Of a stretch of DNA of 15,978 nucleotides, positions 7,674 to 13,687 are shown in pieces (position 1 is the first letter of the stretch; each line of letters begins with the position of its first letter). The stretch is from positions 1 to 15,978 of the forward strand of contig CAYOVH010000010.1 in assembly GCA_964407405.1 (NCBI GenBank), given 5' to 3'. This DNA comes from JASLCR01 sp964407405. Lineage in GTDB: Bacteria; Patescibacteriota; Saccharimonadia; Saccharimonadales; Saccharimonadaceae. The translations under genes were made by a program, and so were the position numbers. The notes below the pieces were generated by a model. The model worked only from the letters and a program-made list of their open reading frames with translations. It was not told where the DNA came from and did not search any database.

Positions 7674-8578
7674 TATTTTACTCCCGCTGATGGCTCATTT
7701 TGCCCGTCATAGATTGCCAAGAATAGTTCTTCAAGGGACGGCTTACGGCTCAAGAAACTTAGCGGTTTTGCCTTTGCGATCACGACGAGGAGTTCGTCGA
7801 TTGATCCATTTACATTGCAGCGCAAAAAATTATCGTGAACTTCTACTTTACTCACTCCTTGCAACTTCCTGACATCAGGTGGAGTCTTGCTAAAAGTGGC
7901 CTCAACCGTGATTGCCGATAAGTGCCGCAGCTCGTCGAGCGTCCCCAATTCAACCAACTTGCCGGTCTTTAAGACAGCCACGCGATCTGACAGTTCTTCG
8001 ACTTCCTCAAGCATATGCGATGACAAGAGCACGGTCTGCCCGTTTTGCTTAGCCTTCATCACTTCATCGCGAAATATTTTTGCCATTACTGGGTCAAGGC
8101 CGCTCGTTGGCTCATCAAAGACAAGTAGTCGGGCGCGCGAGGCAAATGCCGCAATCAGAGCAATTTTTTGCCGGTTGCCCTTTGAGTAGCTCCGTACTTT
8201 TTTATTTGGGTCAAAATCGAATTTCTCCATGAGATCTGCCTGATAAGATTCGTCTACGCTACCGTGGACTTTGGCGAGCAGCTTCAGCGTCTCTACTCCA
8301 GAAAGAGAGGGCCAGTAACTTGTCTCACCCGGCACATATGCGACATCTTTGTGAATCTCTGCGGTGTCCTTCATGGCATCTTTTCCAAAGATTGTTGCCT
8401 GTCCATACGTCGGTTTGATCAGCCCGAGGAGGAGTCGGATCGTGGTTGTCTTGCCAGCACCATTCGGCCCCAAGTATCCCAGCACCTCACCTTCATTCAC
8501 GTCAATATTCAAGTGGTCAAGCGCCGCTGTCTTGCCATACATCTTCGTCAAATCTTTTGCCTGAATGATTGCTGCCAT
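7673..8578 (-). CDS. ABC exporter ATPase subunit
   Basis: Powers the permease encoded directly downstream. Seen in 301 residues: Walker A GPNGAGKTT (37-45), a PGE segment at 83-85 where a Q-loop is expected, as in this exporter subfamily, the degenerate signature YSKGNRQK (131-138) in place of LSGGQ, Walker B LLVFDEPTSGLD (151-162) with Glu156, and the H-loop His188. A C-terminal regulatory tail of about 90 residues follows. AAGGG lies nine nt before the ATG. The 160-odd bp upstream contain three inverted repeats (8660-8739) and no convincing promoter, so the leader may be structured. This ATPase and permease form a complete two-gene exporter. Confidence 0.95.
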   Translation of the reverse strand: MAAIIQAKDLTKMYGKTAALDHLNIDVNEGEVLGYLGPNGAGKTTTIRLLLGLIKPTYGQATIFGKDAMKDTAEIHKDVAYVPGETSYWPSLSGVETLKLLAKVHGSVDESYQADLMEKFDFDPNKKVRSYSKGNRQKIALIAAFASRARLLVFDEPTSGLDPVMAKIFRDEVMKAKQNGQTVLLSSHMLEEVEELSDRVAVLKTGKLVELGTLDELRHLSAITVEATFSKTPPDVRKLQGVSKVEVHDNFLRCNVNGSIDELLVVIAKAKPLSFLSRKPSLEELFLAIYDGQNEPSAGVK

Positions 8579-8659
8579 CTACCATCGCCCTTATTAATTC
8601 TTCTGCTTTTATGATTTCACTTTTTGAAGAAAGTTACAATAGATCAAGAGGTGAAGGCA

Positions 8660-8676
8660 CGAGTGCTGAGCACTCG
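8660..8676 (-). repeat. Perfect 7-bp hairpin in the ABC exporter leader
   Basis: CGAGTGC, loop TGA, GCACTCG. It lies about 80 bp upstream of the ATPase ATG, with no T-run on the minus strand. It could be part of a regulatory leader or a protein-binding site; nothing in the sequence decides this. Confidence 0.5.
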
Positions 8677-8695
8677 CTTTAGTCGGAGTGGTGTA

Positions 8696-8718
8696 GTTTT
8701 CAAATTTATTTTGAAAAC
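8696..8718 (-). repeat. AT-rich perfect inverted repeat
   Basis: GTTTTCAAA (8696-8704) and TTTGAAAAC (8710-8718) form perfect 9-bp arms around a 5-nt spacer, immediately after the tRNA-Cys terminator hairpin. It may extend the terminator region or be an operator for the ABC exporter. Confidence 0.5.
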
Positions 8719-8739
8719 AAACAGAGGGCAAAGCCCTCT
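8715..8739 (-). terminator. Intrinsic terminator of tRNA-Cys
   Basis: On the minus strand AGAGGGC, loop TTT, GCCCTCT (8739 down to 8723) is followed by GTTTGTTT. It begins 7 nt after the CCA end of tRNA-Cys. Compact GC-rich hairpin plus T-rich tail: a credible terminator. Confidence 0.7.
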
Positions 8740-8746
8740 TCTAAAT

Positions 8747-8820
8747 TGGAGGCACGTACGGGTAACGCTCCCGTCTACCTGGTTTTGCAGACCAGTGCCT
8801 AACTTCTCGGCCAACGCGCC
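8747..8820 (-). tRNA. trnC: tRNA-Cys(GCA)
   Basis: On the minus strand: acceptor GGCGCGT/ACGTGCC with one G-U pair, anticodon stem CTGGT/ACCAG with loop CTGCAAA (anticodon GCA), short variable loop, T-arm, discriminator T (U in the RNA, the cysteine identity base) and an encoded CCA (complement of 8747-8749). 74 nt including CCA. Confidence 0.96.
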
Positions 8821-8829
8821 ATTCATCCA

Positions 8830-8838
8830 ATTATACCA
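8830..8838 (-). promoter_or_regulatory. Extended -10 promoter of tRNA-Cys
   Basis: Minus-strand TGGTATAAT (TGn plus a perfect TATAAT), 9 nt before the tRNA 5' end. An ATAACA hexamer lies 17 nt upstream as a fair -35 box. Confidence 0.72.
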
Positions 8839-8928
8839 TTCTCCGCCGCCAGTGTTATAGATAGACCAAACCAAGTTGTACTAGCTGCGTATGGCTAGGA
8901 GAAATCACTCAAAGAGCAATACCTAATA

Positions 8929-9504
8929 TCAGGTTTTATTCGTGCGATACAGTTCTGTGATATGAACCGCCGCTTGGCCCGCCCATGGCGCGAATAGCTT
9001 CATAAGAGCATGAGGTTCTTGCTCATTACCGGGCTGCTTGCTATAGGGACATCGATGTGCAGATGACCGAGCTTCTGGCAAAACGATATGCCGCCCATTT
9101 GCAGCTAATCTCAGCGCAGACCTGCCCCCAGGGTAACCTCCAATGTCGCTAAGCATCAATTCCTCCCTGCGATTTGCGAGCGAGCTGATCGCTATAATTG
9201 TATCTGGATCAGTAACAAGGGCTAGACGCTCATCAACGCTGTCTTTTCCAAAAAAATTTGCCAAAGCGTATGCATCGAAAATATTTTTAAACGCATGGCC
9301 AGCAAGTTCGGCCGAGCGTTTGGGGATTTGCCTGCCAGAGGCCTCTTCGCCTTTATGGACCGCATATTCACGAACACCTGGGACACTGCGAGCCGTTAGG
9401 GCTGTCTCTAGTGGATCAAGGTGCGTCGAAGCCCAGGCCGTCAGATGCGCTGCAGCAGCGACTTCTTCGGGCGTACTCTCACGAGATTCGTAAGGATTAG
9501 ACAT
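8929..9504 (-). CDS. Unrecognised soluble 191-aa protein between two tRNA genes
   Basis: No family recognised. Seen: a mostly helical, Ala-, Glu- and Arg-rich protein with no TM segment or signal peptide, a central LAGHAFKNIFDAYALANFFGKDSVDE stretch, and a C-terminal part with GRHIVLPEARSSAHRCPY holding its only cysteine. The frame is open from an ATG at 9516, but that ATG lies inside the -10 box of a strong promoter (TTGACA, 18 nt, TATGAT). The ATG at 9504, 7 nt after the box, is the better start and implies a leaderless mRNA. The gene has its own promoter and sits alone between tRNA-Leu(GAG) with its terminator and tRNA-Cys. A cytoplasmic location is inferred from the lack of export signals. 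Confidence 0.78.
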   Translation of the reverse strand: MSNPYESRESTPEEVAAAAHLTAWASTHLDPLETALTARSVPGVREYAVHKGEEASGRQIPKRSAELAGHAFKNIFDAYALANFFGKDSVDERLALVTDPDTIIAISSLANRREELMLSDIGGYPGGRSALRLAANGRHIVLPEARSSAHRCPYSKQPGNEQEPHALMKLFAPWAGQAAVHITELYRTNKT

Positions 9505-9511
9505 GGTGTCT

Positions 9512-9541
9512 ATCATAAAATATATCTTTACTACTTGTCAA
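9512..9541 (-). promoter_or_regulatory. Strong promoter of the 191-aa gene
   Basis: Minus-strand TTGACA (9536-9541, perfect consensus) and TATGAT (9512-9517), spacer 18 nt. The predicted transcription start falls on or next to the ATG at 9504. Confidence 0.75.
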
Positions 9542-9555
9542 GAAGCCCTTAAGTA

Positions 9556-9591
9556 ATAAAAGTACCCTTCCTGTCCCTGGGAAGAGTACTT
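9556..9591 (-). terminator. Intrinsic terminator of tRNA-Leu(GAG)
   Basis: Twelve consecutive base pairs (one G-U) between 9580-9591 and 9560-9571, with an 8-nt loop. On the minus strand it continues into TTTTATT. It lies about 34 nt after the tRNA CCA end and 18 bp upstream of the next promoter. Confidence 0.78.
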
Positions 9592-9598
9592 TGTCACA

Positions 9599-9616
9599 TT
9601 GCTTGAATTCAAGCAA
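9599..9616. repeat. 18-bp perfect palindrome in the tRNA-Leu(GAG) trailer
   Basis: TTGCTTGAATTCAAGCAA is perfectly self-complementary and lies 8 nt past the tRNA CCA end, before the terminator hairpin. As RNA it can form a 7-bp stem with an AATT loop, possibly a 3'-processing signal; as DNA it could be a binding site. Confidence 0.6.
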
Positions 9617-9624
9617 ATCAATTC

Positions 9625-9712
9625 TGGTGCAGTGAAGAGGACTTGAACCTCCACGAGCGCAATGCTCACTAGCCCCTCAAGCTAGCGCGTCTACCAATTC
9701 CGCCACCACTGC
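9625..9712 (-). tRNA. trnL: tRNA-Leu(GAG)
   Basis: On the minus strand: acceptor GCAGTGG/TCACTGC, D-arm with GGCGGAATTGGTAGACGC, anticodon stem CTAGC/GCTAG with loop TTGAGGG (anticodon GAG), long class II variable arm, T-arm GGTTCAAGTCC, discriminator A and encoded CCA (complement of 9625-9627). 88 nt. No good promoter lies directly in front of it; it is probably transcribed from the promoter at 9882-9911. Confidence 0.96.
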
Positions 9713-9875
9713 ATATAGATAAGTAAGATGTACATCGTAAGTTTATTGTCATTCGAGGACATAACGCATGCGTCTACAGCTGATTGCGCTTCACCCAGCC
9801 ACCGCTGCATATCCTAGGAGAAGCTCTGCTTCTCCACTGATGGTTGTCTATCACTTCGTACCTGGTGATTAGGCT
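9713..9875 (-). other. Structured, probably transcribed leader upstream of tRNA-Leu(GAG), with a tRNA-like fragment
   Basis: No coding gene is apparent. Downstream of a strong promoter the minus strand carries a perfect 8-bp hairpin (9817-9835). Next comes a stretch that can close on itself: AGGATATG near 9816 pairs with a TTATGTCCT-containing segment near 9757, with an inner GGCTG/CAGCT pair. Within it, the complement of 9798-9812 matches the 5' end of tRNA-Leu(GAG) and its leader at 14 of 15 positions, and the complement of 9770-9776 repeats its TAGACGC, but the spacing is 13 nt too long and no 3' half exists. It may be a decayed tRNA copy, a small RNA or only a tRNA leader. Confidence 0.4.
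9817..9835 (-). repeat. Perfect 8-bp hairpin downstream of the peptide-binding protein gene
   Basis: GGAGAAGC, loop TCT, GCTTCTCC. It lies 60 nt after the stop codon of the substrate-binding protein gene and about 40 nt past the predicted start of the tRNA-Leu leader transcript. There is no T-run on either side, so a standard intrinsic terminator is unlikely. Confidence 0.6.
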
Positions 9876-9881
9876 TGGTCA

Positions 9882-9911
9882 ATTATACCGGAAACTACGG
9901 TGTTTTGTAAA
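9882..9911 (-). promoter_or_regulatory. Strong promoter at the 3' end of the substrate-binding protein gene
   Basis: Minus-strand TTTACA (9906-9911) and a perfect TATAAT (9882-9887) with an 18-nt spacer; the -35 box lies in the last codons of the SBP gene. The predicted start is near 9875. The only gene it can serve directly is tRNA-Leu(GAG), which would have a leader of about 163 nt. Confidence 0.68.
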
Positions 9912-11688
9912 CGGCGCCTTTGGCGGACGTCCAATATATGACATTGCTGTAGCGATCTACCGGGTACGGAAGATAAGCCTCTTCCGGGAACGCCGTCAAG
10001 CCAGGAAGGCGCGTGTACTCCATGACTGACTGGTACAGGCCAATTGCAGGGGCATCGTTGAGCCACTGCCCAGCAAATGATGCATACTTTCGATCCCGAA
10101 GGGCTTTGTCTGCAACCTGACGCGCGCTCAGCAGTACCGTATCAACAGTCTCGTTGTGATAATTTGCGTAATTCCTCCCAAATTCATTCGCTTCACTTGA
10201 ATGCCAATAGGCATAGACATCAGGGTCAGCTCCAATCGTCAATTCATTGACCAATACATCATAATCTCGCGGCTGCAGCACTGCCTGAGCAAAACTCTGA
10301 TCCGCCTGAGTAGGATTAAATTCATGTATCTCTACATTGACACCAAGATCGCGCCACTGCCTAGCCAGCTCATCAACGACTAGTCCATACTCCTTGTTTT
10401 TTACAGCAACGAGCCGAAGCGTCAATTGTTTCCCGCGCTTTGTGCGAGCCTCCTGCTCCGCCACCTTCTTCCAACCAGCCTTATCCAACAGCTTAGTCGC
10501 TTGTGCCTTATTAAACGCTGGCTTCGCAGGCAGCTTTGTCGTAGTAATCTGCCTTGTTAACACAGGAAGGTCAAGCGCCGGGGCTTTGACACTAAGGACC
10601 GAGCGGACTTTGTCTGTTTCGGTACCGATCTGAAGTGCTTTTCGGACAGACAGATCCTTTAGCACTTCGCTTTTTGTATTAAAGAGTGCGTACACGCCGC
10701 TATTGATCGGATAATCTCTCGTCTGATAAGGTTTCGGCACCTTATAGGCCAGTCCATTTATATCGTATGCAGCATTAATCTCATGAATCTCGAGCGCCTT
10801 TATGATGCTTTCCGGGGATGCATAGGAATGAATCTCAAACCTGGCTAACTTTGGCTTGCCTCTATGATACTTGTCCGATCCGACAAGCTGAACAATCTTG
10901 TCTTCGTCATCGCTTGCAACTGTCTGTAAGAGCTTTAATTTAAAGGGACCACTACCAACTGGGGAAAGACTAAAAGTGCTTTCGCGCAGCATGCCCGAAC
11001 TCACCGAGGATAGGACATGCTCTGGTAAGACTGCAAAGGTCAAGGCATATGGAAATGGCGAATTTGGTACTGGAAGCGTAAATTGCACGGTGTGCTCATC
11101 AAGCGCTTTTACCTCTATTCTTGCCCAAGCTCCCCGCATAACCGACCTGGCGTCTGGATCCTTCATGATATTGACAGTGTAAACTACATCATCTGCCGTC
11201 AATTTTTGACCATCTTGCCATTGTGCATCTTGGCGCAATGATACTGTATACACTTTTCCTGTTGCATCTGCCGTATATCCCGTTGCTAGGTCGCTCCGCA
11301 AGTGACCAGTCTGGTCATAGTCAAACAGTCTCGCAAAGATCAGTCGTGCAACCGACAACTCAGCGTCTGTAGTCGCGTAAAGTGGATTGAGTGTACTGAT
11401 CGGCCCAAGCATCCCTTCGGCGTAGGTTCCACCAGAAATCGGAGCAACTGTTCGATAGAGAGATTGCGACCATGCCGTCTGGAGTGCTGTCGAAGCAATT
11501 AACACACTCACCAGCACCAGCCACAGCGTCACGGACCGACTGCTTTCACGAAGATTTGCGATACGCCTCAAAACAAACTTGTGCGCATGCCGCGTCGTTG
11601 CCGTTTCGGCCTTTCGGGCATGCTTTGAGATTTTTTTGCTGTCAAATTTAAGCCGCTGAAACCGTTTCCAACTACCCTTATCGTCCAC
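9895..11688 (-). CDS. Family 5 extracytoplasmic solute-binding protein (peptide type), membrane-anchored
   Basis: Binding component of an oligopeptide (DppA/OppA-type) ABC importer. Seen in 597 residues: a basic cytoplasmic tail of about 52 residues, a TM segment (about 53-71), then the SBP_bac_5 domain with its opening GGTYAEGMLGPISTLNPLYA, FARLFDYD, the WQDGQKLTADDVVYT motif near residue 160 and a GSGPFKL motif. There is no cysteine at all, so no lipobox: it would be held by an uncleaved anchor or released. The start is GTG at 11688 with GAGG seven nt upstream. It lies 20 nt after secG and is probably in the same operon. No cognate permease or ATPase is in the window. Confidence 0.93.
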   Translation of the reverse strand: MDDKGSWKRFQRLKFDSKKISKHARKAETATTRHAHKFVLRRIANLRESSRSVTLWLVLVSVLIASTALQTAWSQSLYRTVAPISGGTYAEGMLGPISTLNPLYATTDAELSVARLIFARLFDYDQTGHLRSDLATGYTADATGKVYTVSLRQDAQWQDGQKLTADDVVYTVNIMKDPDARSVMRGAWARIEVKALDEHTVQFTLPVPNSPFPYALTFAVLPEHVLSSVSSGMLRESTFSLSPVGSGPFKLKLLQTVASDDEDKIVQLVGSDKYHRGKPKLARFEIHSYASPESIIKALEIHEINAAYDINGLAYKVPKPYQTRDYPINSGVYALFNTKSEVLKDLSVRKALQIGTETDKVRSVLSVKAPALDLPVLTRQITTTKLPAKPAFNKAQATKLLDKAGWKKVAEQEARTKRGKQLTLRLVAVKNKEYGLVVDELARQWRDLGVNVEIHEFNPTQADQSFAQAVLQPRDYDVLVNELTIGADPDVYAYWHSSEANEFGRNYANYHNETVDTVLLSARQVADKALRDRKYASFAGQWLNDAPAIGLYQSVMEYTRLPGLTAFPEEAYLPYPVDRYSNVIYWTSAKGAVYKTP

Positions 11689-11708
11689 TTGCAGTCCTCT
11701 CGTACCCT

Positions 11709-11933
11709 TTAGGCCAAAAGTAGCGAGCCCAAAATTGCCAGTACAAAAACAACTGCTAGTACGATCGTTGTATCAAAGAGGCTCTTGTCTATACCACGAC
11801 GCGTCGTATATAGTTCTCCGGAGCTACCAAATCCAGCACCAAGACTCGCCCCGCGCTGCTGCAACAAAATACATACAATCATCAATGCACCAGATATGAC
11901 CGAGCCGTACTGTAGCAATGTTGCTATTTCCAT
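11709..11933 (-). CDS. secG: SecG preprotein translocase subunit
   Basis: Auxiliary subunit of the SecYEG channel. Seen: 74 residues, two TM helices (about 8-25 and 52-73) joined by the conserved loop LLQQRGASLGAGFGSSGELYTTRRG. Size and loop are diagnostic. The ribosome-binding site AAGGAG lies inside the last codons of the upstream YvlD-like gene, nine nt before the ATG, and only three nt separate the two genes. Confidence 0.96.
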   Translation of the reverse strand: MEIATLLQYGSVISGALMIVCILLQQRGASLGAGFGSSGELYTTRRGIDKSLFDTTIVLAVVFVLAILGSLLLA

Positions 11934-11936
11934 TTT

Positions 11937-12329
11937 CTATGTCTCCTTCTTGAGTGCTTCAAAGCGTATATCAAACACGCTGCTCACTATATAGTTTATC
12001 AGACTTAGGACAATTCCGGTAACGATCGAGTACCAAAAAGTCATCGAGAGACCTGGTGCAAGCTTCAGAGAGATGTAGACCATCAGACCATTGACGACAA
12101 AGGTAAATAAACCAAGCGTCACCAGAATTGCAGGTAAAGACAAAATGATGACTATCGGTCTTAATACGCTATTGATAACTGAAAAGATCAAACCCGCAAG
12201 AAGGAATCCCCAAAAGCCAGCAGTAATCTCTGCATCAGAAATACCAGTGCCGAAAAGCTTGATCGCAACCCATAGCCCAAACGTGTTGAGAAGCCAACGA
12301 GTAAGAAAAACCAAAAATTGCCGTCTCAT
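11937..12329 (-). CDS. YvlD/DUF360-like four-TM membrane protein (phage_holin_4_2 family)
   Basis: Small membrane protein of 130 residues with four hydrophobic segments and the family's signature-like SVINSVLRPIVIILSLPAILVTLGLFTFVVNGLMVYI stretch. Despite the Pfam-style holin name, chromosomal members such as YvlD are not known to be lytic; a role in envelope stress is only suggested. The frame is open back to a TTG at 12362 that overlaps the pepP stop, but a promoter (12342-12370) lies between that TTG and the ATG at 12329, so MRRQFLV is the likely N-terminus. It is first in a unit with secG and the solute-binding protein. Confidence 0.9.
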   Translation of the reverse strand: MRRQFLVFLTRWLLNTFGLWVAIKLFGTGISDAEITAGFWGFLLAGLIFSVINSVLRPIVIILSLPAILVTLGLFTFVVNGLMVYISLKLAPGLSMTFWYSIVTGIVLSLINYIVSSVFDIRFEALKKET

Positions 12330-12341
12330 AAATATACCCTT

Positions 12342-12370
12342 AGTATACTGGCCTCTCAGCAATCTGTCGA
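12342..12370 (-). promoter_or_regulatory. Promoter of the yvlD-like/secG/SBP unit inside the pepP 3' end
   Basis: Minus-strand TCGACA (12365-12370) and TATACT (12342-12347), spacer 17 nt. The -35 box and part of the spacer overlap the last pepP codons. The predicted start leaves only about 5-6 nt of leader before the ATG at 12329. Confidence 0.72.
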
Positions 12371-13558
12371 TAGCTTGCTGCTGAGATTTCTATATCCATT
12401 AGAGGTGATCAGGATGTCGTCTTCGATCCTGACGCCGATTTTTTCTTCGGGAATGTAGATACCTGGCTCGACTGTCAGCACCATCCCTTCCTCAAAATAG
12501 CGCGCGCCACCCAAACTATCGTGTACGTCAATGCCAAGGCCATGACTGATGGCATGTGGGAAATATTTGCGATAGGTATCGTTGTCATTTTGTGAAAGTC
12601 CGACTTCTTTCAGAGCCGTCTTCATGCGCGCATCAACACGACTGATATACTCTTCAACCGGTAGTCCCGGCTCAATCAGCTCAATGATACCATGGTGGGC
12701 CGCCTGCACTGCCCCGTGTATCTCTTTTTGGCGTTTCGACGCCACACCTTTTTGATAGGTCCTGGTTATATCAGCCGCGTAACCGTTGACTCGTGCACCG
12801 ACATCCATAAGGATCAATTGCTTCGACGAAAGCCTCGCATCGTTTTCGACATAGTGCAGAGTGCAGGCATTCTGACCACTAGCAACAATCGGATCGTAGG
12901 CATGGTCTGCACCACCATTCCGCTTGAAGTGATAAGTAAATTCGGCTTCAAGCTCATACTCATATCGAGCTGACGGGAGCATTTTTTTGACCAACTCAAA
13001 ACCGTCAATTGTCAGATTGATCGCCTTCTGGATTGCTTTGATTTCTTCGGGTTGCTTGATGGCACGCAATTTGGCGAGCTCTTTCTGACAGTCGGTCACA
13101 GAGATAAATGTGCGTTCCAGCATCTTTTTGTTGGTGCCGAGCGCCGGATTGAGCGAAAAGCTAAAATGGTCAGCATACGGCGGGTTGTCGATCGTGTAGA
13201 CCATGCTGTGCTTTTTTGCGAGCAGTCTCAATAGAGACATACCTTCGTCATGTGATACAACTTTCTTGATGCCACTAATCTCGGTCGCGCGAGGAGCATC
13301 TAGGGAGCCGTCAAATACTTTATGAACAGCGTCGATCTCTGGCATTACGAGCCATTCTTCGCCAGTTGATCCATCGACAATCACAAGCCAATCTGGCTGC
13401 TCAATACCAGTCAGATACAAAAAGTTGGCTTCTTGCTGAAATTGAAATGCCGTGTCGTTCTGCTTTTGCAGCCCAGTATAGGCCGCTAGCACGACGAGTG
13501 CACCATTTAGACCAGACGCTAGCTTCTGCCGATTGAGAGAAAAGAAACTACTTTGCAT
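12356..13558 (-). CDS. pepP: Xaa-Pro aminopeptidase (M24B, PepP-like)
   Basis: Dinuclear metal aminopeptidase that removes N-terminal residues ahead of proline; cytoplasmic. Seen in 400 residues: an N-terminal AMP_N domain (about 1-130) with FLYLTG, then a pita-bread catalytic domain with ligands Asp252 (LMDVGA), Asp263 (AADITRT), His339 (ISHGLG), Glu364 (TVEPGIY) and Glu379 (RIEDD), and His235 in TLHY. All five ligands are present. The frame opens at an ATG at 13567, but that ATG is part of the TATAAT box at 13566-13571; the ATG at 13558, 7 nt further on, is the better start. Near a peptide-binding protein, it may process imported peptides (inference). Confidence 0.94.
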   Translation of the reverse strand: MQSSFFSLNRQKLASGLNGALVVLAAYTGLQKQNDTAFQFQQEANFLYLTGIEQPDWLVIVDGSTGEEWLVMPEIDAVHKVFDGSLDAPRATEISGIKKVVSHDEGMSLLRLLAKKHSMVYTIDNPPYADHFSFSLNPALGTNKKMLERTFISVTDCQKELAKLRAIKQPEEIKAIQKAINLTIDGFELVKKMLPSARYEYELEAEFTYHFKRNGGADHAYDPIVASGQNACTLHYVENDARLSSKQLILMDVGARVNGYAADITRTYQKGVASKRQKEIHGAVQAAHHGIIELIEPGLPVEEYISRVDARMKTALKEVGLSQNDNDTYRKYFPHAISHGLGIDVHDSLGGARYFEEGMVLTVEPGIYIPEEKIGVRIEDDILITSNGYRNLSSKLSTDC

Positions 13559-13565
13559 TTCCCCC

Positions 13566-13571
13566 ATTATA
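13566..13571 (-). promoter_or_regulatory. -10 box of pepP, leaderless arrangement
   Basis: A perfect TATAAT on the minus strand, 7 nt from the ATG at 13558; the predicted transcript starts at the start codon. The -35 region at the usual spacing is weak. An AT-rich inverted repeat lies 25 bp further upstream (13597-13624). Confidence 0.6.
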
Positions 13572-13596
13572 CTACGTGTAATGATACGTATCCTCG

Positions 13597-13624
13597 GAAT
13601 AAAATGAGCAAGCTAATTTTATTC
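13597..13624. repeat. AT-rich inverted repeat upstream of pepP
   Basis: GAATAAAAT and ATTTTATTC form 9-bp arms, continued after one mismatch by AGC/GCT around an AA centre. It lies between the stop of the DUF3137-like gene and the pepP promoter. It could be a weak terminator for the upstream unit or an operator for pepP. Confidence 0.5.
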
Positions 13625-13687
13625 GCTCTGATACTTTCATTGTAGCATTGGAGCATATGTGCACCGCTCAACTGAAACGGCATTTCT

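Noticed and set aside
7887..8189. Long open frames opposite the ABC ATPase and other genes
   Set aside because: They are frame shadows of well-supported genes, with no motifs of their own and no ribosome-binding sites.
8624..8860. Open frame on the plus strand antisense to tRNA-Cys
   Set aside because: It runs through the tRNA, its promoter and three hairpins and has no protein-like features.
9757..9816. A possible fourth functional tRNA upstream of tRNA-Leu(GAG)
   Set aside because: No matching 3' acceptor strand, T-arm or anticodon stem is present; only the 5' end resembles a tRNA.
11937..12329. Phage holin, suggesting a prophage
   Set aside because: The family name is misleading: this is a YvlD-like chromosomal membrane protein next to secG, with no phage genes nearby.
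12330..12362. TTG start of the YvlD-like gene overlapping pepP
   Set aside because: A promoter at 12342-12370 lies between this TTG and the ATG at 12329, and the extra 11 residues do not look like the family N-terminus.
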